Assembly: GCF_014203025.1 (NCBI RefSeq)
Contig: NZ_JACHID010000001.1
Span: 62,001-126,000, forward strand
Direction: 5' to 3'
DNA length: 64,000 nucleotides
Origin: Desulfurispira natronophila
Lineage (GTDB): Bacteria; Chrysiogenota; Chrysiogenetes; Chrysiogenales; Chrysiogenaceae
Below the pieces are notes generated by a model, which was given only the letters and a program-made list of their open reading frames with translations, did not search any database and had not been told where the DNA came from. Made by a program: the position numbers and the translations under genes. Positions 1-9,067 of the stretch are shown piece by piece. Position 1 is the stretch's first letter. The number at the start of each line of letters is the position of its first letter.

Positions 1-148
1 TTACGCTTATGAGTAAGGCTTCCAGGTCAAGCTGCTGGCTTAAGCTTAGTTTTGTCGTGTCGATGCCACGAAAGATATCCCCACTAAGTGCTGCGCCAGG
101 GTATGTTAGCAGTATCAGGGTAAGAATGATGAGAAAAGTTCGTTGCAT
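1..148 (-). CDS. exported protein, N-terminal fragment (runs off the left edge)
   Basis: Only the first 49 codons are inside the window. The start is an ATG at 148-146, preceded on the minus strand by a GGAAAGGA-like ribosome site. The N-terminus (MQRTFLIILTLILLTYPGAA) is a typical Sec signal peptide with an Ala-rich cleavage region, so the product is secreted or periplasmic. The visible mature part (SGDIFRGIDTTKLSLSQ...) is not one I recognise. It is divergent from msbA, with 67 bases between the two starts. No function is assigned. Confidence 0.6.
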   Translation of the reverse strand, partial: MQRTFLIILTLILLTYPGAALSGDIFRGIDTTKLSLSQQLDLEALLISV

Positions 149-215
149 CGGTAGCTTCCTTTCCTTATAAACACACAAGTTCGACGATCAATAAAGAAAA
201 ACATAAAGGTTATTC

Positions 216-1979
216 ATGGTTGCGCGCAGGCTCTTTCGCTATATCTTACCCCATTATAAACTTCTGATGGTGTCAGTCTTTTTCGGCGTTCTGGTGGCAG
301 GAACCGATGCAGCGACGGCATATCTGGTGAAGCCAGTTCTTGATGATATCATGATAGCCCGTAATGAGCAGCTGCTGATTTTGCTGCCCATAGGCATAAT
401 TCTTCTCTTTATTATTAAGGGAATATGCACCTTTGTGCAGCAGTATACGGTCAAGGTTGTTGGTCAGTTAGTGGTTCAGGATATACGCAACCAGCTGTAT
501 CGCCATATGTTAGACCTCTCGCTTCGTTTTTTCCAGGAACGCTCAACTGGCGCTCTTATGAGCCGCTCATTAAACGATATTGACATTATGAGAGGAGCTA
601 TTGCCAAAGCAGCAATAGTCATTATCAAGGACACTCTCACGGTTATTCTTTTGCTTGCTCTTATCTTTTACCAAAGCTGGCAATTGGCAATTCTTGCTTT
701 TGTAGTCATGCCCCTGACCTATTTTCCCGTTCGGGCTATCAGTCGCCGTATACGTAAGTACACTCGTTTTGCTCAAGCGAAAATAGCCGATCTTTCCCAA
801 ACATTGCAGGAGACCTTCAGTGGTATAAAGGTCATCAAGGCATTTGGCCTGGAGCCGCAAATGACCGACCACTTTCGACAGACCAATCAGCGCTACTTTA
901 GCTTCACCCGCAAGGCTATCAAGGGAGGCTCTGCGGCATCACCTACGGTTGAGCTCTTTACCGGCTTTGGAATAGCTATAACTATCTGGTATGGGGGCAC
1001 TCTGGTAGTGCAGGGCACTATGACTACCGGTGAGCTGTTTAGTTTTATGGCAGCTCTAGCTATGCTTTATAAGCCCATCAAGCAGTTACTGGCGCTTTAT
1101 GCAACCCTGCAGGCTTCGTTTGGAGCAGCGGAGAGAGTTTTTGATGTCCTGGATACGGAGCCGGAAATTTCAGAGCCGCAATCTCCAGTGGAAGTTCCCT
1201 TGCCCATACACGAGGTAGCATTTCAAGGGGTGCACTTTGCCTACGACTCTCATGAGTTAGTTCTTGAAGATATTAACTTGCGCGCTGGTCGCAATGAAGT
1301 AGTAGCGCTTGTGGGGATGAGTGGTGGCGGAAAAACAACACTGGTTTCGCTTTTGGCGAGATTCTACGACGTAACCCGCGGCAGTATAACCATCAACGGT
1401 GTGGATGTTCGACAGATTGGTCGCCAGCAGTTATCGAAACTGATATCTTTTGTGGACCAGGAGACGATTCTATTCAATCAATCTATTCGCTATAATCTTC
1501 AGTGTGGAAATGCCAGTGCCAGTGAAGACGATATATGGAGTGCGTTACGGTCAGCAAATGCCGATGTTTTTGTAAGCAATCTGCCGGAAGGGATAGATAC
1601 CGTTATAGGTGATCGTGGCATTCGACTTTCTGGCGGACAACGTCAACGTATTTGCCTGGCCAGGGCCATTGTCAAGGATGCGCCTGTGTTGATACTGGAT
1701 GAGGCGACATCAGCTCTTGATAATGAGTCAGAAGCTCTGGTGCAGGAGGCCCTGAACAACCTGATGCAGAACCGTACAACTTTTGTTATTGCGCATCGTC
1801 TCTCCACGATTACTCACGCCAACCAGATATTGGTGCTAGACAAAGGGCGCATTGTTGAGCGAGGTACGCACCAGGAACTCTTGCAGTATGATGGAGTGTA
1901 TCGGCGTTATTACGCCATGCAGTTCTCGCAGACACATACAGAAAAAGATGTTGTGTCAACAGGTGACTCACAAGTGTAA
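216..1979 (+). CDS. msbA: MsbA-type lipid A / multidrug ABC exporter
   Basis: This 587-residue half-transporter fuses six membrane helices (about residues 1-310) to one ATPase domain (about 330-570), which is the size and order of MsbA-family exporters. The Walker A motif GMSGGGKTT, the signature LSGGQRQR, Walker B VLILDEATSALD and the switch histidine (IAHRL) are all present, so it should be an active ATPase. Homodimers flip lipid A-core across the inner membrane in Gram-negative bacteria. A multidrug exporter role cannot be excluded from sequence alone. The ATG at 216 has an AAAGGTT ribosome site. The last 20 residues are a polar tail. No lpxK or waaA neighbour is visible. Confidence 0.85.
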   Translation: MVARRLFRYILPHYKLLMVSVFFGVLVAGTDAATAYLVKPVLDDIMIARNEQLLILLPIGIILLFIIKGICTFVQQYTVKVVGQLVVQDIRNQLYRHMLDLSLRFFQERSTGALMSRSLNDIDIMRGAIAKAAIVIIKDTLTVILLLALIFYQSWQLAILAFVVMPLTYFPVRAISRRIRKYTRFAQAKIADLSQTLQETFSGIKVIKAFGLEPQMTDHFRQTNQRYFSFTRKAIKGGSAASPTVELFTGFGIAITIWYGGTLVVQGTMTTGELFSFMAALAMLYKPIKQLLALYATLQASFGAAERVFDVLDTEPEISEPQSPVEVPLPIHEVAFQGVHFAYDSHELVLEDINLRAGRNEVVALVGMSGGGKTTLVSLLARFYDVTRGSITINGVDVRQIGRQQLSKLISFVDQETILFNQSIRYNLQCGNASASEDDIWSALRSANADVFVSNLPEGIDTVIGDRGIRLSGGQRQRICLARAIVKDAPVLILDEATSALDNESEALVQEALNNLMQNRTTFVIAHRLSTITHANQILVLDKGRIVERGTHQELLQYDGVYRRYYAMQFSQTHTEKDVVSTGDSQV

Positions 1980-2034
1980 ATTGGACTTAATGTAAAAAAT
2001 CTTGGCAAAAAACAAATGAGCGGTGAAGGTTAAT

Positions 2035-2235
2035 ATGCAAACAGAGCCAGACTTCTGCCCATTTTGCGGAACCCAGGGGCGACTTGACGAGATAGAAAGC
2101 TCCATCTTGGAGTACGATAGTGACTTTTGGTTAATTTATCACTGGGTATGCCAGGTTTGTGGAGAGCAATTTGATAAGGTAGAGCTTAGTGACTATCAGG
2201 AGATAACTCTCGAGGACGATGAAGATAGCCTGTAG
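2035..2235 (+). CDS. small acidic zinc-ribbon-like protein
   Basis: This is a 66-residue protein with two CxxC pairs, CPFCG near residue 8 and CQVCG near residue 43. The spacing is typical of a small zinc ribbon. The C-terminus is strongly acidic (LEDDEDSL). I prefer the ATG at 2035, with AAGGT four bases upstream, over an in-frame GTG at 2023. It lies 55 bases after msbA on the same strand and may be co-transcribed. The exact family is not recognised. The role could be protein or nucleic-acid binding, but that is inference. Confidence 0.6.
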   Translation: MQTEPDFCPFCGTQGRLDEIESSILEYDSDFWLIYHWVCQVCGEQFDKVELSDYQEITLEDDEDSL

Positions 2236-2418
2236 CATGGAAAAAAGGACTGCAGGTTTTAACAGCTAGTTTCGTGCGCTTTGCCAGCTAATCGTGCTGG
2301 GTAGACTGTTTTTTCGGATTAGAACCAAACATCAAAATATTTGCCAGAAAGGCTAAAGAATCCGTCACTCGTGACGATAAATAAGGACAAGAAGCACGAA
2401 GCACAGGGAGGTGCGATT

Positions 2419-2670
2419 GTGGACAACAAGGAAGTTATGCTTCAGTATGCCCATCGTTTTTGCCAATCCATTCAGGACTCCATCGAGCAATCCATCGAAC
2501 AGGAGTATGTCACCGCTAATTCCCCCCCTGACCACTGGTCAGAAGAGCGTATCCGTTGGGAATTGGAGTATCGGCGACAACTCAACAATCGTTATCGCCG
2601 GCTCAGGGCTGAACCCGATTATAATTGGGATGAAGCTTTGCGCTATTTTTTACGTTATCGTAAAAGGTGA
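2419..2670 (+). CDS. hypothetical small charged helical protein
   Basis: This is an 83-residue protein starting at GTG 2419, which has a very good GGGAGGT ribosome site. A longer TTG-initiated reading from 2341 has no such site. The sequence is rich in Glu, Arg, Tyr and Gln (for example EERIRWELEYRRQLNNRYRR) and looks all-helical and soluble, with no membrane segment or cysteine cluster. Its 3' end overlaps the 3' end of the convergent radA by 16 bases. I do not recognise the family. Confidence 0.55.
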   Translation: MDNKEVMLQYAHRFCQSIQDSIEQSIEQEYVTANSPPDHWSEERIRWELEYRRQLNNRYRRLRAEPDYNWDEALRYFLRYRKR

Positions 2671-4022
2671 TCGATCATCTGTTCTACGCTGCTCACACCC
2701 ACGACCCCCTTGTCATTTGACGGGGGGATTTTTTTTGCACTGTGCCAAGGGATAATAAAGTGGTGAAAGCCAAGCTTTCGAGCCTCCTGCAAGCGCACAT
2801 CTGGCTGACTGACACTGCGAATTTCTCCCGTAAGGCCTATTTCACCAAATAGTAGAGTGTCTGCCGGTATCGGCTGATTGCGGAAACTGCTTACCAGTGA
2901 CGCAGCCACTGCGAGGTCTGCTGAGGTTTCACTGATTTTCAAGCCACCAATTATGTTCGTGTAGATGTCATTGTTGCTGATGTTTATTCCCAGGCGCTTT
3001 TCCAGCACGGCCAACACCATTCCCACCCGGGATCGCTCTATGCCAATGGTGCTGCGGACCGGGTTGCCAAAGTATGAACTGCTGACTAGCGATTGAATTT
3101 CAACAATAAGCGGCCGGCTACCCTCAATCGTAGCAGTAGCAACGGATCCGCTGGAGTCGGACGGTTTTTCTGCCAGCAGCATTTCACTGGGGTTGGCTAC
3201 CTCCATAAGTCCCTGGGCTCCCATTTCAAATACACCAACCTCATTCGTCGACCCAAAGCGATTTTTCACACCACGGAGAATGCGGAAGTTCTGAAAACGG
3301 TCGCCTTCAAAGTAAAGGACCACATCCACCAAGTGCTCTAGCGCACGGGGCCCAGCCAGCACACCTTCCTTGGTAACATGTCCAACCAGAATCACCGCCA
3401 TATTGTGCAACTTGGCAATATTCATCAGCATAGCCGTTGCGTGCCGAATCTGGGATACCGTTCCGGGAGCCGACTCAATATCATTGCTGGCTAGCGTCTG
3501 GATAGAGTCGACAATCAGCAAATCTGGTTCAAGTTGAGACTGCAGTGCCAATACTTCCTCCAGAGAAGTAGAGGTGCATACAGTAATATTGTAGCCCTCG
3601 ACTCCAAGACGTTGAGAGCGCATTTTTAACTGCTGGGGAGATTCCTCGCCGGATATATAAAGCACGGAGAGCCTGGAGCACGAAATGTCGCCGGCAATTT
3701 GCATAGTTAAAGTTGACTTGCCTATGCCAGGATCGCCACCAAGAAGAATCATGCTGCCAGGAACAATGCCCCCGCCCATTACCCGGTTAAATTCTTTCAT
3801 TTCTGTGGGTATGCGCTGCTGCTCCATGCTGCTGTCAATTTCATTCAGACGCTGTTTGACTAATGGTTGATGAATAGCTTTTTTGCCGCTGGAGGCTGTG
3901 ACAAGTGGAACCCGTTCTTCGCTGATCGTTCCCCATTGCTGACACTCAGGGCACTTGCCACTCCAGCGGGGTAAAGTGGTTCCGCACTCCTGGCATTGAA
4001 ACGCTGATTTAGCTTTGGCCAA
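2655..4022 (-). CDS. radA: DNA repair protein RadA
   Basis: RadA (Sms) is a RecA-like, DnaB-type helicase that drives branch migration in recombinational repair. The 455 residues match the usual length. An N-terminal C4 zinc finger (CQECGTTLPRWSGKCPEC, about residues 10-28) is followed by Walker A GGDPGIGKST (about 95), the Walker B-like segment LLIVDSIQT, the RadA-specific KNRFGSTNEVG motif (about 253-263) and a C-terminal Lon-like domain. The start is a TTG at 4022-4020 preceded by GGAGGGAG; no better ATG is nearby. The gene is monocistronic, and its 3' end runs over the terminator of the convergent gene. Confidence 0.95.
   Translation of the reverse strand: MAKAKSAFQCQECGTTLPRWSGKCPECQQWGTISEERVPLVTASSGKKAIHQPLVKQRLNEIDSSMEQQRIPTEMKEFNRVMGGGIVPGSMILLGGDPGIGKSTLTMQIAGDISCSRLSVLYISGEESPQQLKMRSQRLGVEGYNITVCTSTSLEEVLALQSQLEPDLLIVDSIQTLASNDIESAPGTVSQIRHATAMLMNIAKLHNMAVILVGHVTKEGVLAGPRALEHLVDVVLYFEGDRFQNFRILRGVKNRFGSTNEVGVFEMGAQGLMEVANPSEMLLAEKPSDSSGSVATATIEGSRPLIVEIQSLVSSSYFGNPVRSTIGIERSRVGMVLAVLEKRLGINISNNDIYTNIIGGLKISETSADLAVAASLVSSFRNQPIPADTLLFGEIGLTGEIRSVSQPDVRLQEARKLGFHHFIIPWHSAKKIPPSNDKGVVGVSSVEQMIDHLLR
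2704..2737 (+). terminator. rho-independent terminator inside radA
   Basis: A stem of CCCCC and GTCA pairing with TGAC and GGGGG is followed by a run of eight T on the plus strand. It lies 34 bases after the stop of the 2419-2670 gene, so it should end that transcript. The same bases are antisense to the last 30 codons of radA, where they encode the segment KKIPPSNDKG. Confidence 0.7.
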
Positions 4023-4733
4023 AATGCTCCCTCCGTTTTCTTTAGCCTGAGGTCAATGCCCGTAGGCTTTTTGAATATGTTTTATGGTCCGTATGTCATT
4101 CCATAATTCGCCTATTGCTGGTCTGCTAGCTCTAACAGCTGAGTGAATATGTGCTTATTATGAATATAGCTACCCTCTAGGTGTCCTGGTTGTATCATGA
4201 TTCATAGTTATGAATTTCAATGCGTTAGCCAAGTTAATTGTTCCATCAAAGCCTACCTTAACACATAAATTTCGTAAGCAATCAATAAGATGTTAACGAA
4301 AAGCTGCTCTATATCAAGCACAATGCAAAGGTGTAAGTTACAGGTGTTGGTGAGATCCGGATGGCCGTGCTTGTTTAAATTCTCAGATAACAGGCAGCTA
4401 ACAGTCGATGAGTTAGAGGTTTGGGTGCCTGTGTTTGTGGCTGTGATGTGCGCTAAGTTGTGAGATAGTAATGTATTAAGAGGTTAAATAGGAGTGAGCT
4501 AGGAACTTATGGAAATCATAGGTTAGGTCGGGGCGAATTAAAATTAACCTACAGTCACTTGACATAGCTTTCTTCTTATGTATACATTAGCTAAAGATTA
4601 ACTATATAGCTCGCTCATGTAGGCGCTGTTGATAGTGTCGCTTTAAAAGAGAATCTATTGTTAGCTAATGTGTCACCTTGTGTTTGCTTTACGTTAACCT
4701 GTTTTTTGGTTTTACATAATGGGGGTGCATAGT
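4023..4733. other. 711-base AT-rich intergenic region
   Basis: This divergent region lies between radA and the signalling cluster. I see no open reading frame with a convincing start and no RNA gene. It contains one good sigma70-like promoter at 4559-4587 reading into the cluster, about 150 bases ahead of its start, which leaves a long leader. The region is visibly AT-rich and its left part has no recognisable structure. Confidence 0.6.
4559..4587 (+). promoter_or_regulatory. sigma70-like promoter for the 4.7-10.2 kb signalling cluster
   Basis: A perfect -35 box TTGACA (4559-4564) is separated by 16-17 bases from TATACAT (4581-4587). It is the best promoter match upstream of the cluster. Transcription would begin near 4594 and give a leader of about 140 bases. 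Confidence 0.55.
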
Positions 4734-5972
4734 ATGTATGAACATTCAATAGCACTTGACAGTACGTTGCCTGTGCTGGTTTGTGTTGGAAGCAAATCCT
4801 CATGTTTTCGTCCTTTGCTTGAAAGCAATAACTTCCAAGCAGTTGAGTTTAATAGCGAAAGTGCAGCTTTTGATTTTTGCATACAGCACCGAGTCGACGG
4901 AGTGGTTGTGGATGAATCTCTCAGCGGCACCTTATGTACGCACTTTGTTTCAATGCTCCGTGATCAAGATTATGGAAAGCGAATCTATGTGATCATGGTG
5001 AGTGATAAAGAGGATACTGACTTTTGTGTAGAAGCGCTACAGGCAGGTGTGGACTATATAGCAATGCGCCCAGTTATTGTGGCCGAGATTGAAGCGTCAT
5101 TTCAATCTGCTATGCGAAAGCGTTATACCCTTTGTCAAGAGCATGAAAATAGGGGCAGTATTGCTGTTGAAGATACTGGGCAGCCTCAAATAGCAAATAT
5201 CATTGAAAACCTGGCAGCTAAGGAAGAAATGCTATCCGCAATTGCTCATCACTGGAGGCAGCCACTGAATATTGTGTCCCTGCTGGCTGAAAGCATGTGC
5301 ATGGAGTACGAGCACGATAAACTTACTCATCAAGATTTTTGGAATTACGTGACTACTATTTCGGAGGAGCTGCGCACCCTTTCAGAAAGTATTGACCACT
5401 TCAGGCGATCTTTGCCGGCTTATGGAGAAGACGCGGTGGAGTTTTCCTTGCTGGGTGCTCTCTCAAGCACACTTTACTATCTCTGGCCCCAAGCTAAGAA
5501 TGCAAATATTAGCGTAACTATGCGTAATGTTCCCCATGGTGTCCAAATGCTAGGCCAGGCCCGGGAGTTTGAGCAGGGAGTATTGGTGATCCTTCAGAAT
5601 CGCTGTGCTGCCGTGTCCTGCAATCTTGATGATCGTGAAATCAGAGTTTGTGCTACCCATAACCAAGGGCAAGTCGAAATCATTTTCGAAAGTGCAAGTT
5701 GTGAGTACCATGACCAGGTTTTGCAGCACTTTTTTGCGAAAGATGAGGTGGTTACTTTGGGCGATGGAGCTCATAAGAAAATTACAGGAGAGAACTTAAC
5801 CAGCCTCTATTATGCCAAGATAATTCTGGTGGAAAGAATGAAGGGGCGATTACGGCTAGAACGCAAACAAGGTATCACTTGTATTACGCTAGTTTTGCCG
5901 TGTGTATCAAAAGTTGATATCGATAATTGGAACTCAGCATCGGGTTTTGAATTGCAAGGAGGCTTGCTGTGA
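4734..5972 (+). CDS. degenerate receiver / HWRQP-type histidine kinase-like protein (probable pseudokinase)
   Basis: This 412-residue protein starts at ATG 4734, with GGGGGTG upstream. Residues 5-125 resemble a receiver domain: the phospho-acceptor aspartate is plausible in VVVDESLS, but the conserved lysine is arginine (AMRPV). Residues about 150-245 form a HisKA-like dimerisation domain with the H-box AIAHHWRQPLN. The C-terminal third aligns collinearly with the ATPase domain of the kinase at 16733-17890. However, the N-box is reduced to ILQNRCAAV, the DxGxG box is replaced by FESASCEY, and the glycine-rich G2 box by TGENLTSLYYAK. ATP binding is therefore unlikely, although the frame is intact over the full length. 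It overlaps the next gene by four bases. I infer a scaffold or phosphotransfer role. Confidence 0.75.
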   Translation: MYEHSIALDSTLPVLVCVGSKSSCFRPLLESNNFQAVEFNSESAAFDFCIQHRVDGVVVDESLSGTLCTHFVSMLRDQDYGKRIYVIMVSDKEDTDFCVEALQAGVDYIAMRPVIVAEIEASFQSAMRKRYTLCQEHENRGSIAVEDTGQPQIANIIENLAAKEEMLSAIAHHWRQPLNIVSLLAESMCMEYEHDKLTHQDFWNYVTTISEELRTLSESIDHFRRSLPAYGEDAVEFSLLGALSSTLYYLWPQAKNANISVTMRNVPHGVQMLGQAREFEQGVLVILQNRCAAVSCNLDDREIRVCATHNQGQVEIIFESASCEYHDQVLQHFFAKDEVVTLGDGAHKKITGENLTSLYYAKIILVERMKGRLRLERKQGITCITLVLPCVSKVDIDNWNSASGFELQGGLL

Positions 5973-7207
5973 CCAGCTATATTGGCCGTCAGCAAATTTA
6001 CAATAGCACGGGGCACCTTCTTGGTTATGAATTTTTCTTTCGCGAAAACCCTGCCAATATATCCGTCTATAAGGATCCTGTTCAAGCAACATCACGCACA
6101 CTGGTTAACCTCTTGCTAAACTTTGGCTTAGGGCGATTAGTTGCTGACAAACTGGCATTTGTGAATGTTGAAGAGGGCTTTCTTATGAGCGGGGCCATTG
6201 AAGGGTTGCCTCAAGAGAGAATTGTATTTGATATTCAGGATCATGCGACGGTTAACTCCAAGTTACTTAAGCGAATTCAAGAGCTTTCATACTTAGGGTA
6301 TCAGTTTGCTCTTGGTAATGTCACAATGGATAGTGATTACCTCTCCAGGTTTCGACGCTTGTTAGAAGCTGTGGACTATATCAAAGTAGATTGTAGCCTT
6401 AACAGTGAAACTCAACTGCGGCGCATGACTCCGCATCTAAAAAAATTTCATGCCACCCTTATTGCTGAGAAGGTTGAAACGCACGATGATGCGTTGCTTT
6501 GCCAAGAATTGGGTTTCGCGTACTTTCAAGGGTTCTATTTTCATTACCCGGAAGTAATAAGCGGTGCTGTTGGCGACCCTGGCTATCAAGCAGTTTTAAA
6601 AACCCTTCAAATAGTTAATGATGCTGACAGTCGTCCCGAAGACATTGAAAGGGAGTTAAAGCGCTATCCTGAATTGTGTATTAACCTGCTGCGCTACATT
6701 AACTCTGGGGCATGCCCAATCTGCAACCCCATACACTCACTCGGTCATGCTATTAGAATGGTGGGCCGTACCAGAATTGCAAGTTGGCTGCTGCTGCTTA
6801 GTTATGCAAGGCCATCCAAGGGTCAGTTTTGCTTGGCACTCCTTGAGGTAGTCATTTTACGTGCCTTGTTGGTAGAGGAGATTTTACGAGTCACCCCTGG
6901 AGTAAGCAGCAAACAACGTGAGCAAGGTTTTTTCGTAGGTATAGTCTCCCTGTCCGATGTGATATTCAGCGATACACTGGAAAGCATACTGGAGGATATG
7001 AAGGTGAGTTCAGAAATCTGGGACGCTGTTCGGCACTTCTCTGGACCTTGTGGGCAGGCATTAAAACTGGCCTCGATAATGGAAAGAGAAACCACCGACA
7101 ATGCATGCTCGGTTGCCAAGAGCTTAGGGGTTGAATTGGATGTTTTGGAGAAGATTCGACTCAATGCCTATGCTGAAACTCACAATATGCTTGATAATTT
7201 GAGATAA
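5969..7207 (+). CDS. EAL-like/HDOD signalling protein (YuxH family), diverged copy
   Basis: This 412-residue protein starts at GTG 5969, with AGGAGG seven bases upstream, and overlaps the preceding stop as GTGA. Residues 1-200 are an EAL-like domain (IGRQQIYN, YEFFFRE, FVNVEEGFL, YIKVDCS, AEKVE). Residues 205-400 are an HDOD domain (ELCINLLRYINSGA, GRTRIASWLLLL). Compared with its paralogue at 14798-16075, the catalytic-type glutamate in IVFEILDH is aspartate (IVFDIQDH), and ALDNVTF has become ALGNVTM. Phosphodiesterase activity on c-di-GMP is therefore not expected. Proteins of this architecture usually act by protein contacts in second-messenger signalling. It sits second in a five-gene cluster. 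Confidence 0.8.
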   Translation: MTSYIGRQQIYNSTGHLLGYEFFFRENPANISVYKDPVQATSRTLVNLLLNFGLGRLVADKLAFVNVEEGFLMSGAIEGLPQERIVFDIQDHATVNSKLLKRIQELSYLGYQFALGNVTMDSDYLSRFRRLLEAVDYIKVDCSLNSETQLRRMTPHLKKFHATLIAEKVETHDDALLCQELGFAYFQGFYFHYPEVISGAVGDPGYQAVLKTLQIVNDADSRPEDIERELKRYPELCINLLRYINSGACPICNPIHSLGHAIRMVGRTRIASWLLLLSYARPSKGQFCLALLEVVILRALLVEEILRVTPGVSSKQREQGFFVGIVSLSDVIFSDTLESILEDMKVSSEIWDAVRHFSGPCGQALKLASIMERETTDNACSVAKSLGVELDVLEKIRLNAYAETHNMLDNLR

Positions 7208-7217
7208 AAGAGCAGAT

Positions 7218-8618
7218 ATGACTCGATCTATCGCGATCAACCCGTGGGTAAGCTTGGAGATATCATCAGATCAGCTGGAAGCGTACCTGATTGTATGGAG
7301 CCTGGAGCATGTTGATGAAAGGCATATTTCTGAGGTGATTCGGGATGCAGGCATTGAAGAGCAGTATGTAAAAAACCTTCCCTCCGTGTTGCAGCAATTA
7401 ATTGATGAGGCCAGCAAAAAAAGAAGCGCATTTCCACTTCGAGCGACAGTAGCACAGGGTGTTACTGCCAGGCATGGGATAGATGAACAAATTAATTTTT
7501 TTATTAATCCAAACCCCTCACCCGGGACAATCAATTCAACCTCGGGGCAAATTGATTATCGAGAACGTGACCTTATCAAGCAGGTTTGTTTGAATGAGTC
7601 TATTTTGGAGATAGTTTGGGCTACAGCGGGTGTCAGTGGAGCAAATATTTTTGGACAAACCCTTCCTGCACGTGATGGACTAAATACCTCAAAGATAATA
7701 GCTGGCGATGGTGTAGAGGCAATTAAAGAGCCTTACCTTCGACGTACTCGTTTTGTTGCCAAACAAGATGGGGTTTTGCTCGTCAATCGACGTGAGATTG
7801 TCGTCAGTAAAGAACTCAATATACGCGGTGATGTTGACTACAGCACCGGTAACGTAAGTTTTGATGGAACTATACTGGTGTCTGGCAATATCCTTTCTGG
7901 TTTTCGTGTTTTGGCCACCGGGCACGTATATGTAGCAGGATATCTGGAAAGCAGGTCTGAAGTTATTGGACATAGCGTGACTGTTGGCAAGGGTTGCTAC
8001 GGAAGAATTAAGTCCAAACGTCATGTTCAGGTAGACTTTGCGGAGAATGCTCAAATACAAAGTCAAGGAACGGTCACTATTGGCTCACTTTCGCGTTCAT
8101 GGGTGAGCGGGAGGGATATCATGGTGAAAAATGTAACCTCAAGTAATATAAGTGCTTTTAATGATATACATGTTGAGGAAGTGAAGTCATCAACAAATAT
8201 GCCTACGTTTATGATCACTCATTCTCCGGGAGCTCTTGAGGCAATTAATCAATTTCGCGCACAGCATTCTAATGTGATTTTTGAGATTAGCCAGGTAGAG
8301 GAATATGTGGCTAATTTTGGTATACAGCGTCAAGAGATAGAGAGGGCACTCGGCAATAAAAACTCTTCTGTTCCTCCAGAGTTAATATCGAAAATTCGGC
8401 ATAAGAGAAACCTGGAGGGCCTTGCGCAGCGCCTTCAAAATGCAGTAGAGCATTTGCTTCTTCACACCCATGGAACAGTGAGCGTTCTTGACTACTGTGA
8501 ACCAGATACCGTCATTGGGCTATACGGGGTCGAGAAATACCTGATGCAGCAAATGAGGCGCTGTATTTTTTATTATGATCATAACCACTCGACTATAAAA
8601 AGTAAGGAGTGGATGTGA
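7218..8618 (+). CDS. FapA-like (DUF342) polymer-forming protein
   Basis: This 466-residue protein has a variable N-terminus and a central beta-helical region (about 185-340). The region has the hallmark repeats of FapA/DUF342 proteins: NIRGDVDYSTGNVSFDGTILVSG, written in parts as NIRGDVDYSTGN and VSFDGTILVSGN, then VYVAGYLESRSEVIG and VTIGSLSRSWVSG. A helical C-terminus follows (about 365-440). FapA-family proteins are linked to flagellar assembly control in Vibrio and to membrane-surface or spore roles elsewhere. Here the neighbours are signalling proteins, so a scaffold for them is an inference. It starts 10 bases after the EAL/HDOD gene and its stop overlaps the next gene. Confidence 0.75.
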   Translation: MTRSIAINPWVSLEISSDQLEAYLIVWSLEHVDERHISEVIRDAGIEEQYVKNLPSVLQQLIDEASKKRSAFPLRATVAQGVTARHGIDEQINFFINPNPSPGTINSTSGQIDYRERDLIKQVCLNESILEIVWATAGVSGANIFGQTLPARDGLNTSKIIAGDGVEAIKEPYLRRTRFVAKQDGVLLVNRREIVVSKELNIRGDVDYSTGNVSFDGTILVSGNILSGFRVLATGHVYVAGYLESRSEVIGHSVTVGKGCYGRIKSKRHVQVDFAENAQIQSQGTVTIGSLSRSWVSGRDIMVKNVTSSNISAFNDIHVEEVKSSTNMPTFMITHSPGALEAINQFRAQHSNVIFEISQVEEYVANFGIQRQEIERALGNKNSSVPPELISKIRHKRNLEGLAQRLQNAVEHLLLHTHGTVSVLDYCEPDTVIGLYGVEKYLMQQMRRCIFYYDHNHSTIKSKEWM

Positions 8619-9007
8619 AACACGCATCAACTCGTAAAAAAATAAACGGTGCGATATTTATTATTGATGGGCACGATATGAGTCGCAATATATTGGCTCG
8701 ACTTCTGAGCATGCATATATGCTCAGTTCATACTGCCCCTTCAATAGATCAGGCTATCAAGCACGGTCGTGAGTCAAGTTACCATACGATACTTGTTGAC
8801 CCTTCGCTTGTGGTTAGGGGTGGGGCAAGTGACCAAAACATCCAGTATCTCAAGGAGCAATTTCCTTCTGCAAGAGTCGTTTTGCTCCTGAATTTTGTAG
8901 ATCAACAAAGACAGTACCCAAGTAGTGATATGGTCTTTGTGAAACCATTGTCACTAAAACCTCTTCTCAGAGCCATTTCCGCCAGTCTTCGTGATGAAAG
9001 TTTTTAA
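8615..9007 (+). CDS. stand-alone receiver domain protein
   Basis: This is a 130-residue single receiver domain. GTG 8615 is chosen because AAGGAG lies five bases upstream; another in-frame GTG at 8609 overlaps that site. Beta-1 reads IFIIDGHD, so one acidic-pocket residue is replaced by glycine. The phospho-acceptor is in ILVDPSL and the conserved lysine is in FVKPLSL. It has no output domain, so it probably passes phosphate or acts by protein contact like CheY. Four bases overlap the FapA-like gene, implying translational coupling. Its upstream kinase-like protein looks unable to bind ATP, so its phosphodonor is unclear. Confidence 0.75.
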   Translation: MKHASTRKKINGAIFIIDGHDMSRNILARLLSMHICSVHTAPSIDQAIKHGRESSYHTILVDPSLVVRGGASDQNIQYLKEQFPSARVVLLLNFVDQQRQYPSSDMVFVKPLSLKPLLRAISASLRDESF

Positions 9008-9067
9008 GAGTGCACGCTGGTCACACCTGATCAAATCTACGTTAAATGTTACTGTAGGAGAGTGGTC

